From contig NC_026658.2 of the NCBI RefSeq assembly GCF_000004075.3, positions 23,052,075 to 23,116,074 on the forward strand: a stretch of 64,000 nucleotides of DNA. Reading direction: 5' to 3'. The DNA is from Cucumis sativus (Eukaryota; Streptophyta; Magnoliopsida; Cucurbitales; Cucurbitaceae). Below the pieces are notes generated by a model that was given only the letters and a program-made list of their open reading frames with translations, ran no database searches and was not told the origin of the DNA. Below are positions 13,190-26,800 of the stretch, piece by piece. Each line of letters begins with the position of its first letter. Positions within the stretch are counted from its first letter, which is position 1. The position numbers and the translations under genes were made by a program.

Positions 13190-14040
13190 GAGATAATGTT
13201 GTTGTAATTTATGTCCTAAAACTCTTGTAAATATAATTCATTAACCGTTTTAATAAAATGTTATTAATGTAATAATTGTTATTAATTATGTTATTAGTTT
13301 TGTTTTAATGACTCAAATTCAATAAATTAATATTCTAAGCTGTATAATGAGTTTTGAACATATTTAGAGACATACAATGATCAATGTTCGAGATCAGCTT
13401 AAAGGATTTACAGTATAGAGATAAGGATGAGTACCTTATCCTGGTAACACAATGGATATGACGATTTGTATGGGTGAGAGTCGTCAAATCGCCGACTTAA
13501 TAAGCTTATCATTTTGGGGACAAGACCGAGTGGGGAGCTGGGAACATAATTACACAAGATAGAATTCACTCATTCCCTATTTTAAGGTAAGTAAATGGGT
13601 GTTCCCTTAAATGATGTCTCCAGGTCTTGAACAAAGAACCCTACCCTCTCTATGGAACAAGAGAAATTTTTGTTTATTGGTAGAACCATAAACAAGTTGT
13701 TCATTGGAGAAACACTAATATTTAAGGATTAGAGGTAACCTAGGGGTAAAACAGTAAATTGACACAGCTGGTGTTATGAACACTCGTGAAGGACTAACTT
13801 ATTGTTATTGGTCTATATCCGTGGACACAAAAATATATCTAAAGTGAGAAGAAAACAATTTTCTTTAACTTAAACCAACAAAATTCATTAAGAAAAAATC
13901 TCTCAAATATCTTTAAACATTTTCCTTTCCAATTGGTTTCTACAAACCAATCTCGTCCCAGATGATAGGAAGGTCTCCGACGGGTGGTGTCCCTAGTGAT
14001 TTGTAGATAGAGAGACGTCATCGAAAGTAAGTTCTATGAA
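13190..14040 (+). repeat. Dispersed repeat, probably LTR-derived fossil (forward copy)
   Basis: The stretch from about 13190 to 13850 is matched in inverted orientation by 40260-41080. Shared features include TCAATGTTCGAGAT, the GATAAGG...TACCTTATCC stretch, a TCATTTTGGGGACAAGA run and GTGGACACAAAAATATAT. The continuation to about 14040 has a perfect 8-bp stem, ATTGGTTT/AAACCAAT. No coding parts were seen. Its style recalls an LTR, but the ends could not be fixed. It lies within the CACTA-like insertion. Confidence 0.5.
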
Positions 14041-14254
14041 TCTTTTAATTTAAAGGCATGCTTAGTTTTTATTTAGAATTTTGATTCTAAAATTTTGTCA
14101 ATGTACTGCTATTTTAACATTCTCAAATTAGTTTGGGAAACGGTTCTTTAAATTCTTCTGTTACGTAGGGTTTTTATCCCTTCAATATATATGTCAATAT
14201 AAGTCTTCTTATTTTGTTGAAAAAATACGAAAACACCTAAAAAAAATATGGATT

Positions 14255-14545
14255 CTTGATTTTCTTGATGGGTAAAGTTTTCTTAGTTTCGTTGATGGCC
14301 CACAAACATCAAGAAAACTATTTCTTGATGGATAATAAACATCAAGAATAACATATTAATTAGTTGATTAACAATGCCCATCAGATTAATTAGGTTTTCT
14401 TGATGGATGAGGCCCATCAATGAATGAATTTTCTTGATTTGCAATGGCCATCATCGAAAAAAAATAATATATTTGTTTTGGATTTCTTGATGGGTTTAGA
14501 ATTTTCTTGATGAATCTAGGATTTCTTGATGCACAAAAACAAAAA
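14255..14545. repeat. Cluster of TTTCTTGATGG subterminal repeats
   Basis: At least eight copies of TTTCTTGATGG or its complement CCATCAAGAAA, or one-base variants, lie within 300 bases in both orientations. Such clusters near one end are typical of CACTA elements, where transposase binds subterminal motifs. They sit just inside the right boundary of the 11111-14595 insertion. Confidence 0.6.
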
Positions 14546-15290
14546 ACAGATCATCAACAAGGTCCATTAAGAAAAATGATATCTTAATGGACATCGTAAC
14601 CAGTGGTGTTCATTCTATTTTCTAATATTTTGTCTATTCGTTGGTCTACATACTTAATTTGGGTGATTTTCATAAGGATAACACAGGAATGAAAGATGAA
14701 TTAGGATTGGAAAATGCTCAAAAAAAATGGTCTTTCTTTAATGTCAACCATGTATGAATGTACCCATTTCTTGTTTACTCCTCTCACTCCTCATTCCATC
14801 CTCTTATTTCTTACTCACGTTCCTCGTCAACATAGCATTAAACCACTTTTGAATTTTCTTTTCCATAGTTGATTCTAACAGAAAGAGGAGAAGAAAAAAA
14901 AAGTGAAAACGAAAAAGACAGGAAGATATGTTAGAGTCTAAGGATGATAGCTATTAGATTCAAAGTATTAACATAAATGGTAACATTTTGCAAAAAAATA
15001 TTACAAATATAACAAAATATGTTAGAGTCTAAAAGTCTATCAACAACTTTGATATATTTGCAATTTTTAAAAGTGTTATTATACATTTCATAATTATCTC
15101 TAAAATTGCTACATGAACACTATTATATGTGTGATGTCGATCGATCGGTGAGTCTAAAATCTCATTGTACCTACTCTTATAGAATAAATAGTCAAATTTT
15201 GCATGTGTCAAAACTGATACTGATGACACCCATTTGGTTGGTTTTAGTAAACCAGAACGAATTTTGGGCCCACCCATGTTTGAGAGTTAG

Positions 15291-16310
15291 GTTGTATATA
15301 ATTGAGTTGAATTGGATTAATGATATTTGTTGCATTTATTTATGACCTAAATTGTTTTTGTATTAGTTATCTTTGTTTACTTAACCTTTTACATAACTAT
15401 TAATTATCCATTATGCTTATAATATACATATAGCCACGTGTCACCTTTCCTCACATCCAACTTCTATGTCATATCTTGACTATGTAATCCACGTCATGGT
15501 TATCAAATTGTTTATAAATAGAGACATTTAGTGAGTTTTGAAGAATACACATATCGGTGAAATGTCCAAAGAAACGAAAGAAAGTGGACTTTGTGGAGAT
15601 TTTAGTTTGAGATTTTCTAATTTCTAACATTTCTTTAATTTTTATTTTCTTTCTTTATTTTATTTAGATTTTTTTTTAAAAAAAGTAAATTTTATAAAAT
15701 AATTAACAGTTATAACAAATTCTATGCTGATAGTCGTTGATATGCTATATTAGTAGAATCCAAAAATTTACTAACTTATGTATATTTTATTTTATTTTAT
15801 TATTTTTAAAAATGTTTCATTTATTTTAATATTATATATTTTCAATTTTTGTATTTTGGCTATGCCTTATTTTTACACAAGAAACTATTGCTTAAATGAA
15901 ACTACCATATATATTTGCTTTCATATGAATTTTAGAAGCAAAAGTAGTATTTGATATTTCATATTATGTTGAAAAAATAAGAATAGGTTTTCAATAATTT
16001 AGTTGACGAAGACCCCACCAAAATGATATTTTTCAAAAATACTATTAACCGTCAAAATATCAATGTGTGGACTATATAATATATCTTTCAATAATTCAAT
16101 TAATGATTGTCCTATCTAATTACGACGAATTACAAAGGTTACGTAAATGACATGACTACTTCCTTCTATCAATTTTTCTTGGACCTCAAGAATAAACATA
16201 TATATAATATATAGACTTTCTTTTTTGTTTTTGAAAAAATCTAAATTTGTATCTATTTCAACAAGTATAGAACAATAATATTCTTGGACTTCAAGTAAAC
16301 TATTTTTGTG
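15291..16310. repeat. Shared upstream block of copy C
   Basis: From GTTGTATATA at 15291 the sequence runs parallel to 30365 onward (upstream of copy E) through the TTTGTTGCATTTATT, CATGTGTCAC-like and TTTTGAAGAATACAC runs. The part 15925-16300 also matches 3640-4040 (upstream of copy B). This is promoter-distal 5' flank duplicated with the genes. Copy C keeps a single version, while copy E has it nearly twice. Confidence 0.75.
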
Positions 16311-17284
16311 ACTTATTACGTGGAATTGATTTAAGAAAAAAAATACTTTTGTTTCCATTTTTTAAATTAAATATTTTAAAATATATTCCAAACACACTTT
16401 TAATAATAATCATTGCTGAAAAAAAATGTACCTAAGCTCTCTATAATTTATTATTGATTGAAAGCATGGTGTTGAAGGTTTGAACCTACATTTTAAGTAT
16501 CTAAAAACATATTTTTTCTTTTTGTTTTTTTCTATAGTATTAACAAATAAAAGAAAAGTAATGAACATCATTTAAACTTCAGAGACAAAATATAAAATAT
16601 ATATCAGTAGTAGGTTCAGATTGGCTTCTAAATCAACTTAGTACATTCAAAAAGTCATAAAATTATTATAATTTAAGTAGTCAAATCATTGTTCGAATTT
16701 AGTGATGATTTAATTTAAGATTTTATAAATATCTGGAAATAAAAAATGTCTAGAAAATATGCATGATGTATGAAAATAAAAAAAAAAATGATTATGTTTG
16801 GTTGTCGTGAAAAGTGCTATGGAAATTTTATAAAAAAAAATGTGTTCTGTATTTTATTGTTAAAAGTTGAGTAATTAAGTAATTAATAATTAAAATTAAC
16901 CAAAAATCAAAGTAATTGTCCAATTAATATATTTTAATGAAAGTGTTACTAATTAATAAATTGTGGATGAAAATGTTATTAACTTTTCCTAAGAGTAATT
17001 AATGTCTGTTATTTTTGTTGTTGTTGGACATAAATAAATGATATTTTATCTAAATTGTTTGATTCCTTAAAAAAAAAACCTGACAAATTGTATGCAATAA
17101 TAAAGTATTAAATCATCCAAATTTAATTTTCAATAATTTGATTCTAAAGTTTATGTCACTGAATTTTCAAATTCAATCAGTTAGGGTAATTATTTTCTAC
17201 GCATGGTAGCCGTTTTTCCTTTTTAAAAAACTCTTAATTTTTATTATATATATATAGTGATAAAAATTGCAAAGATTTTGGAGT

Positions 17285-17292
17285 TATAAATA
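17285..17292 (+). promoter_or_regulatory. TATA box of copy C
   Basis: TATAAATA lies 69 bases before the ATG at 17361, in the same context as upstream of copy B. Confidence 0.65.
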
Positions 17293-17360
17293 GAAGAATA
17301 GAAACGTTAGAGAACTCTATACCCAATCTTATTGTTTCTTCAATTATTGAGATTTCAAAG

Positions 17361-20300
17361 ATGTGGTATGCTCCCGATACAATAATAAGTATTGTTTTAG
17401 TGTTATTATTATTATTGGGATGGAAATTAGCTGATTGGATTTGGTTCCGCCCCAAGAAATTAGAGAAGCTTTTAAGACAGCAAGGATTCGCCGGAAATTC
17501 TTACCGGATTCTCCACGGCGACTTGAAGGAGAGAGCCGCCATGAGAGAAGAAGCAATGTCCAAGCCCATGAACTTCTCCAACCATATTGCTCCACGTGTC
17601 ATTCCCTCTATCTATCATACCATCCAACGTTATGGTAACACTTTTATTCCCTATTTTTCCTTCTCATATATCCTTTTCTTCTTCTTCTTCAAATAAGATT
17701 TCAAAGAAATAAATTAAAATTAGGGTTTCATTTGGTATTGAAGAGCTGTGTTTTATATGATTACATTTCTATTTACTGTTTGAAAATTAATTTATTACTT
17801 CTATCCATTTTCAATCAATGTTTTACAAAAGTAATGCAAATTTTTAAAGACTAAAACTGCTCTAGTCTTTTCCTTTTCAGAATTTACTTATTTTTACTTC
17901 ACAAAAATGAAAACCATGGTATGCAATTGGGAGGCTTAATTTAATTTCTATCTTAAAAGAATGTAAAAAAAAAACAATTTGTATGCTCTCATGGAAGTAA
18001 CATATATACTATGTATTTGCTGAAAATATTGAGTCACTAGTTAGTTTATCGATTTATTTAGGAAAGAAATCTTATTAAATTGTAACACTAAATTCTAAAA
18101 TAGAGATTAAATAATTACAAATTTTAAAGAATAGTAACTAAATTTTTCTATAGTAAAGATCAGGGACTATGGATTAAATCGTGATAAAATAAAGTATAAA
18201 AACTAAATTGCTATATTATTGTATAAGAACTAAGTTATGTACTGGGATTTTAATATATTCAGCAGCCAACCTATATTTACATACATAGTTTAACAGAATA
18301 AAATATAGATAGGATAGAAAAATAGAAAATTTATTGTAATGGGAAGAAGTATTGTTCAAAATAGTAACATGTATCGCTTTAGTAAAATGGTGCCTAAAAT
18401 GGATTATCATCAACTCCCAATATGTTGATTTTAAACTGTGCAGGCAAGAATTCATTTATGTGGCTTGGTCCCATACCAAGAGTGCACATAATGGACCCTG
18501 AACAACTCAAAACTGTGTTCTCATTCTACAATGATTTCCAAAAGCCAACTATGAATCCCTTTACCAAGTTGCTTGTACAAGGAATTGTAAATCTTGATGG
18601 AGAAAAATGGGTCAAACACAGAAAGATAATCAACCCTGCATTTCATTTAGAAAAGCTCAAGGTATCTATAGCTTTTTCTAAAAGTGAAAGAGATGACTAT
18701 TTCAGTTTTTTTTTTCTTTCAAAATACACTTTTATTATTATCTATAGTTCCTAAGAAACAAGAAATGCAATAAGAAAACGAAAAAAAGTTATCAAACGAA
18801 GTACCTAATTCTAAGTTCTCACACATACCTTTACATTGGCTCGTAGGATATGGTACCAGCATTCTATCACAGTTGTAACGAGATGGTTAGCAAGTGGGAA
18901 AGCATGGTCTCTAAAGAGGGATCTTGTGAGTTAGATGTAATGCCTTATCTAAAAAATATGGCTTCTGATGTGATTTCTCGGACTGCATTTGGGAGCAGCT
19001 ATGAGAAAGGAAAAAAGATCTTCAAGCTTCAAACTGAACTAACTAATTTTGTGATTCAAACTACCTTAGGGATATATATTCCTGGATGGAGGTAAAAACA
19101 CTATTTATATCCAACATGATTGTATATACATCTATTGTGAAATAATTCATGTCATGATTATTATTTTTTGTGCAGATTTCTACCCACAAAGTTAAACAGA
19201 AAAATGAAAGAGATAAGCAAAGAGATAACAACTTTGATATTGGGTATTATGGATGAAAGAGAAAAGTCTATGAAAGCAGGTGAAGCAATACAAACTGATC
19301 TATTAAGCATTCTCATGGAATCCAATATGAATGAAATTAAACAACATGGAAACAAAAAAGACATTGGAATGAGCATAGAAGATGTTATTGAAGAATGCAA
19401 GCTTTTCTATATTGCTGGCCAAGAAACTACAGCAACATTACTAGTCTGGACGATGATATTGTTGAGTTCATACTCAGAATGGCAAGAGCGTGCAAGAGCA
19501 GAAGTCTTTGAGATCTTTGGTAACAAGCAACCAAATTATGATGGTTTAAATAGACTAAAAGTTGTAAGTGTGATATCATTCTCCAACGTTTACTCTCTAT
19601 TAATCTTTTTTTTTTCATTTTGATTTCATCTCATATGTGAAATTTAAATGCCCATCTTCTAGTATAAAACAATCACATGAGCAAGTTTTGGAGGTATGAG
19701 TGAATATTCTTGGAATGTTTTCTAACTAAATCTCAATCAAGCTTATTGTCTTTAGAAGTTGAAGAGTATAAAGGCTACGTGATAATTAAACTTGACATCT
19801 AAGAAGCACAAACATTTTAATTTAACTAGGGTGTTTGTGTGTCAGACACTTAAGACACTCTAATAGGTTTCAAACACCTTGTTAGTATAATAGATTTATG
19901 TTAGAAAACTAGTTGTACAGTGTCAAACAAGTCCAACATTTATTTATATGCAACCAATGATGATTGGTATACTAAATAATTTATAAGCATATAAATGAAG
20001 GACTTCTTTGACCTTGAAGTTTTTTTCTTGTATAAAACTGGATTAAACATGTCCTTATAATGCCCATGTCCTCATTTATAACAGTGGCCACTATGTGGTC
20101 TCGTGTCGTGTCATATTCATATATTGTATTTGTATATGTGTTTCTTAGCAAGATAAGTTGTAAAAGAGTGACACATTGGCATGTGACTTTTGAGAATAAT
20201 GTGTCCTAAAAAGGTATGTACATGACAAGTGGCTTTTGCAATGGTGCAGGTAACTATGATCTTCAATGAGGTCCTCAGGTTATACCCACCAGGGAGTCTG

Positions 20301-20675
20301 TTTGTTCGCATTGTTAGGAAAGAAACAAGACTTGGAAATTTGACTTTACCAGGAGGAGTAATGTTAGGCTTACCAATTGTTCTTATCCAACGTGACCCTG
20401 AGTTATGGGGAGAAGATGCACATGAATTCAATCCAGAGAGATTTTCTGGAGGAGTTTCTAAAGCAACAAAAAATCCAAGTGCTTTTATACCATTTGGATG
20501 GGGTCCTAGAATATGCATAGGACAAACCTTTGCTATGATTGAAGCAAAAATGGCATTATCAATGATTCTACAACGTTTCTCATTTGAGCTTTCGCCATCG
20601 TACACACACTCTCCCATTGCCAGTTTAACAACACAACCTCAACATGGAGCTCATATCATACTACACAAACTCTAG
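17361..20675 (+). CDS. CYP72A: CYP72A cytochrome P450, copy C (516 aa)
   Basis: Five exons: 17361-17634, 18444-18661, 18847-19091, 19176-19563 and 20250-20675. Exons 2-5 have exactly the lengths seen in copies B, D and E. Exon 1 is 21 bases shorter than in B, so seven residues are missing just before the membrane helix ([14 protein letters not shown]). Motifs: I-helix AGQETT at 326-331, ExxR at 382-385, FNPERF, and [10 protein letters not shown] with Cys464. After the K-helix the usual PPVS is PPGS, and after the haem loop it reads GQTFAM where A and B have GLNFAM; both could shape the active site. It is probably an ER-bound monooxygenase; the substrate is unknown. Confidence 0.92.
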
Positions 20676-20844
20676 CTACCCTCTTAAAATATATATTATT
20701 AGCTTGCAAATTATAAAAAGGCTAGGAAAGTACTCTGCTGCTTTGTCTATGTATAATTTCAAATCCTTTGTGAAAAAGATACCTACACAAGGAATTGATA
20801 TCCTTTCAACTAGACACCTTTTCACTGCTACCCAGCACCTAAAT

Positions 20845-20850
20845 AATAAA
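20845..20850 (+). terminator. poly(A) signal AATAAA of copy C
   Basis: AATAAA followed by CAGTTTTCAGGCTTGGGAT lies 170 bases after the stop. The surrounding 3' flank matches that of copy E nearly base for base. Confidence 0.5.
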
Positions 20851-21543
20851 CAGTTTTCAGGCTTGGGATGTGATTAATGCTTGTTATTGCACCATTTTCT
20901 ACTAATATTCACAAACTTTTCACCATTTGAAAGGAAACTCAATATCCCTAGTCAAATTTATGCACTACAACTTTTGAAAACTAACCTTTCTTTCTCATTA
21001 GTCCCCCTCAACAGCATTCTACCATAAAATATTCCATACATAAAACAAAATGATCAAAATGAGATGATGAGACTGTAAACACCAATTGTAATACCCAAAC
21101 ACAGAAATTCAAGAAGAGAAGTCTGTAATTCTTGGAAACATCTAACTAAAATAACATTATTAGTTCAGACTATAGTTTTGTTTGATTAGAGTTCATACAA
21201 AAGTACATAAATAAAAATGGTCAAAATCTAAATGGTTGCGTTGCATATATAAATGACAACACAACATGACATAGAGGTAACTAAGATTTGTAAATGAGAT
21301 AATTCTTAGACCAATGGATCAAGTCGTGCAAAATGAAACAAAACTTAACCAACTATTTTACCTAAACTGATTGGGATTTATGGGGTGAGGGGCACATGAG
21401 TTTACCAAAAAAAATTAGATAAAAGTTTAGTGATAATAATCACTAATACTTCTAACTATAAATATTTAAAAATGGAGTGATTGATAATTAAAATTAACCA
21501 AAAAATTAGAAAAGGTAACTGAATAATAAATTACAAACTCTAA

Positions 21544-22805
21544 ATAGAAAATTTTGAGACCAATCACAAATTGTCACATCATTTACTAAATTAATGATGA
21601 AAAATACAAATATTTAAATTTGAAACTAATTAAAAAATTGACAGGTGTCCTAAATTAAAATTGAAAACATAAATGAGTCAATTCTAATGATGTCACATGT
21701 TTTCATTATGACCGTTGGATCAAGTTAATTATTTTGGTTCAATTAAATATTATGTACTTGAGCTAAGTTCAAATGAGCCCAAAAGTAAGCTTAATTTAGC
21801 TCGAATACTAAATATGACCCATATCCATATTCATGTGGTTAAGTCCATAGGTCTAGTCCATAGACCAACTAGACTCAACCCATAAAGTTCATCAAAGAAC
21901 TCTATAAAAAGAGGAGTTCTCCTCATTTGTAAGAAGTTGATCACCCTTGAAGATTGAAGCTATTTTGAAGATACAAGATATCTTCCAAGACTCCAACTTC
22001 AACAAGCTCTCTTCCAATACTCCAAAGAATTTACCCAAGAGCTAGAAGACTCCCTAGCTTCTGAAGTCGACCGACCTCGAAGATTAAAGCTCATTTGAAG
22101 ATACAAGATCTCTCTTCCAACACTCCAACTTCCCTCGAAGATTAAAGCTCCTTTGAGTTTTCTTCTAAGACTCCAACTTCTCCAACTTCAAGAACATCAC
22201 GTGCTTTGCTTCCTCCAAATCAAGCGTAGACGTTCAATCGAGAGAGAATCAAATGATCAAATTCTAGCAATCGAACCACATCGCATCAAATCAACAAAAC
22301 TATAACATCAACTTAAGTTCAACTCCACAAATCAAATTTCTTCAAAAATCTTGTGCGAACAAATTGGCATGTCCAGTAAGACCTCTCTATTTCTCATCTC
22401 TCTCTCGCATCAAATCAACACAAGCACAACATCAACTCAAGTTCAACTCCACGAATCAAATTTCTTCGAAAATCTCGTGCGAACAAATCTACATACCTAA
22501 ACCCATGGACTCAACCACATGGATTTTGGTCATATTTAGCATTTGGGCTCAAGTAATCTTATTTTTGGGCTCAATTGAACTTAGCCCAAGTAAACAATAT
22601 TTAATTGAATCAAAACAATTAACTTAATCTAACGGTTAGGATGAAAACATGTGACATCATCATAATTGGCCAATTTATGTTTTCAATTTTAATTTGGGAC
22701 GCATGTCAATTTTTTTAATCAGTCTCAAATTCAATTATTTCTACTTTTCATCGTTAATTTAGTAAATGATGTGACAATTTGCGATTGGTCTAAAAATTTC
22801 CTATT
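21544..22805. mobile_element. Element with about 290-bp inverted repeat arms, non-coding
   Basis: The left arm (about 21544-21830) and the right arm read backwards (22805-22505) match over their whole length. Examples are AGACCAATC, AATTGTCACATCATTTACTA, AAATTAAAATTGAAAACATA and TGATGTCACATGTTTTCAT. Between the arms are a TATA-like CTCTATAAAAAGAGGAG, clustered TTGAAGATT/CTCCAACTTC runs and a direct repeat of about 95 bases (22275-22375 against 22403-22500, including CATCAAATCAACA and CAAATTTCTTC). No protein frame was seen. It may be a Mutator-like or fold-back element, or two head-to-head copies of an LTR-type repeat. It lies upstream of copy D. Confidence 0.6.
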
Positions 22806-23804
22806 CAACCGCTGAAAATGGAACGAAGCATGAGCTTTCCACACCGATGACCAATGCCCATTGCCCGTTCTTCTTTTTACCAAATAGGCCATTAATAATA
22901 AAAATATCTTTTTAACTTTTCTCATAAGATAAAGAAAAGTGAACAAATTAAAAAAAACACACAACAATCAAAATTAAACTGGAATTTCTTCTATGATGGA
23001 TAAATCTTCAAACCAAATTGTTTGTGTGTTTAATCTTTAAACACATTAAATTAAGTAAGCTCATGTACAACAAAATTAAAGACACTCCTAACAAAGGAAG
23101 TAGTCTAATGCAATACAACGAGAATGAATCTCACTATAATAATATCCTTAGACACAACGAGGAATGATGAATAAAATTTTGTAGTTTTACAACGATGATT
23201 GATGACATATTTGTTAAAAGTATATGCATCTACAAAAGAGAAAACACAACGTCCAAGAGACGAATACAAATTTTGTCCAACTTTCACTTCTGTGTTCGAA
23301 ATATTATTTTAATTTTCAATTTTATGTTAAGTTAGTCTCTCATATATCTCTCCTTCCAAAAAAACAAAAGTAATTTATATATTTTGGAAGTTTAAACCAA
23401 TTTCCATCTATGGGAATTGAAATTAAACAGTATGCCGGCACACATTCATTTTTCTTTCTTTTCAATAAAAACAAAAATGATGGTGAGGATTACAATGCAA
23501 CATAACAACTCTTTTTAGTTCAACAACATACCAATTATTGTTTCACTTCAATCTATTCTTTTTCTTTTTGACAACACATCAATTGTTTTTTACAACATTA
23601 CGAAAGTATCATTCAAATATAAATTACTGATCAATTCTTACTTTATATATATATATATATATATTATATAGAAAAAAAGAGTCAAGTATTATTTTCTATG
23701 GCACAAATGTTTTTCTTTTTAAATAATTCTTTATTTTTATAATCATTAAATTGTATATATATATATATATATTATTGTGATAAGAATTGCATAGATTGTG
23801 GGGT

Positions 23805-23812
23805 TGTAAATG
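23805..23812 (+). promoter_or_regulatory. Altered TATA position of copy D (TGTAAATG)
   Basis: At the place where copies B and C have TATAAATA, copy D reads TGTAAATG, 66 bases before its ATG. A (TA)n run at 23753-23773 could substitute as a TATA element. The rest of the leader is conserved. Confidence 0.45.
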
Positions 23813-23877
23813 GAGAAGAGAGAAGAGAAGTAAGAGAACTGAAAACCCCAAAGTTCAGTTAATTGAGATTTACAAAG

Positions 23878-26800
23878 ATGTCGTATGTTGTAGATACGAT
23901 TTCAAATCGCATAGTAATGATAATCAGTTTCGTTTTATTGTTAGTATTATTAATATTGGGATGGAAAATAGTTGATTGGATTTGGTTCCGCCCGAAGAAA
24001 CTAGAGAAGCTTTTAAGACGGCAAGGATTCACCGGAAATTCATACCGGATTCTCCACGGCGACTTGAAGGAGAGTGCCGCCATGAGAAAGGAAGCAATGT
24101 CCAAGCCCATGAACTTCTCCAATCATATTGCTCCACGTGTCATTCCCTCTGTCTATCATACCATCCAAATTTATGGTAAACACTTTATCCCCAACATTTC
24201 CTTCTCATCCTTTTCTTCTTCTTCAAATAAGATTTAAAGAAATAAATAAAAATTAGGGTTTGATTTATTTTATTACATTTTTGTTTTGTGTTTGAAAATT
24301 AATTTTATAAACTTTTATTATTTCATCTCTATTTTCAATCAATCCTTTACAAAACCATGTAAATTTTTAAACACTAAAACTACCCTACTTTTTTTCCTTC
24401 TTAGAATAATTTACTTATTTTTACTTGAGAAAAATTAAAACGTGTAAGCAAATGGAAGGCTTAATTTAATTTAATTTAATTTAATTTAATTTTGTTTTTT
24501 TAAAAGAAAATTAAAACAATAAAACACATATTCCAAGTAACAATTTGAATATTTGGAAAGATATAATTTCAATTTTATAACAATTTAGTCATAATTGAAA
24601 TCTATCTTCAACTTTTATTATTTTATGAGGTATAATATACTATGTATTTGGTAAAAATACCTTGTCACTTATTAGTTTTTCGGCTTATTAATGAAAGAAA
24701 TTTTATTCAATTGTAACACTAAATTCTAGTATAGAATTTAAATAATTACAAATTTTATAGGATAATAACTAAATTTTTATATAGGAACTAAATTGCTATA
24801 TTGTTGTAATAGCTCCAAGAAGTAAAAGTATATATATCAATGGTCCTCGAAGTTATGTTTACTGAATTTCTACACAAATTAGGATTCTAATATATTCAGC
24901 AGTCAACCTAATATATACATAGTTTAACAGATTAAAATAGAGATCATTGGATAAAAAAATTGAAAAATTATTTTAAAGGGTAGAAGTGTTCAAAATATTT
25001 TACATCTATCACTTCAGTAAAACTATGCCTAAAATGGATTATCAAGTCCCAATATATATGTTGATTTTGAACTGTGCAGGCAAGAATTCATTTATGTGGC
25101 TTGGTCCCATGCCAAGAGTGCACATAATGGACCCTGAACAAATCAAAACTGTGTTCTCATTCATCAATGATTTTCAAAAGCCAACTATGAATCCCCTTAC
25201 CAGGTTGCTCGTACAAGGAATTGCAAATCTTGAAGGAGAAAAATGGGCCAAACACAGAAAGATAATCAACCCTGCATTTCATTTAGAAAAGCTTAAGGTA
25301 TCTATATCTTTTTGTAAGAGTGAGAGAGATTACTATTTCTACTTCTTCTCTTCGGGTTTGATAACCATTTTGGTTTTTTTTTTCAAAATACATTTTTATT
25401 ATTATCTCTACTTCCTAAGAAACAAGAAATATAATAGAAAGCGAAAAAAGTTATCAAACGAAGCACAAAATTTCAAGTTCTCACGCATACGTTTACGTTG
25501 GCTTGTAGGATATGGTACCAGCATTCTATCACAGTTGTAACGAGATGGTTAGCAAGTGGGAAAGTATGGTCTCTAGAGAGGGATCATGTGAGTTAGATGT
25601 AATGCCTTGTCTTAAAAATATGGCTTCTGATGTGATTTCTCGAACTGCATTTGGGAGTAGCTATGAGAAAGGAAAAAAGATCTTCAAGCTTCAAACTGAA
25701 CTAGGTAATTTGGTGATTCAAGCTAGCTTAGGGATATATATTCCAGGATGGAGGTAAAAACACTATCCATCTACAACATGATTATATATACATCTATTGT
25801 GAAAGAATTCATATCATGATTAATATTTTTTGTGCAGTTTTCTACCCACAAAGTCGAACAGGAAAATGAAAGAAATAAGTAAAGAGATAACAACTTTGAT
25901 ATTGGGTATTATGAATGAAAGGGAAAAGTCTATGAATGCAGGCGAAGCAATACAAACTGATCTGTTAAGCATTCTCATGGAATCCAATATGAATGAAATT
26001 AAACAACATGGAAACAATAAGGACATTGGAATGAGCATAGAAGAAGTTATTGAAGAATGCAAGCTTTTCTATATTGCTGGCCAAGAAACTACAGCAACGT
26101 TACTAGTCTGGACGATGGTATTGTTGAGTTCGTACTCAGAATGGCAAGAGCGTGCAAGAGCAGAAGTCTTTGAGATCTTTGGTAACAAGAAACCAAATTA
26201 TGATGGTTTAAATAGACTAAAAGTTGTAAGTGTGATAACTTTCTCCAACATTTACTCTCTATTAATCTATTTTTCTTATTAATCTATTTTTCTCATTTTG
26301 ATTTCATCTCATATGTGAAATTTAAATGCCCATCTTCTAATATAAAACAATCACATAAGCAAATCTTGGAGGTATGAGTAAATATTCATGAAATGTCTTC
26401 TAACTAAATCTCAATCAAGCTTATTGCCTCTAGATATCATGGAAGTTGAAAAAAAGATAAAGGCTACATGATAAACTTGACATCTAAAAAGCACAAACAT
26501 TTTAATTTGACTTAAGGTAGACATGTGTAAAATTCTATTCAACGTGTCTTCATAATGTTCATTATATAACAGTGACCCCTCTATTCATATATTGTATTTG
26601 TATCTATGTTTCTTAGCAAGACAAGTTGTAAGAGAGTGCATGACACATTGACATGTGACTTTTGGGAATGTGTCCTAAAATTATATGTACATGACAAGTG
26701 GCTTTTGCAATGGTGCAGGTAACTATGATCTTCAATGAAGTCCTCAGGTTATATCCACCAGTGAGTATATTTGGTCGCATTGTTAGGAAAGAAACAAAAC

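Larger units (their letters stand above)
11111..14595. mobile_element. CACTA-like insertion, no coding capacity, with visible empty site
   Basis: The flank of copy B runs parallel to the flank of copy D until GTCTTTGTA (ending at 11110), then jumps to CACTACTACAAAAC. Homology resumes at GTAACCAGTGG (14596), matching GTAACTAGTGG at 27751. GTA on both sides fits the 3-bp target duplication of CACTA transposons, and CACTACTACAAAA is a typical CACTA start. The right end does not show a clean inverted copy, so it is eroded or was lost. Inside, near the right end, are many TTTCTTGATGG / CCATCAAGAAA repeats in both orientations, like CACTA subterminal repeats. No transposase frame was seen. A dispersed repeat at about 13190-13850 sits inside. 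Confidence 0.6.

Noticed and set aside
22364-22627. 87-codon frame starting MACPVRPLYFSS
   Set aside because: It lies across the inverted-repeat element and a direct repeat; composition is that of the repeat.
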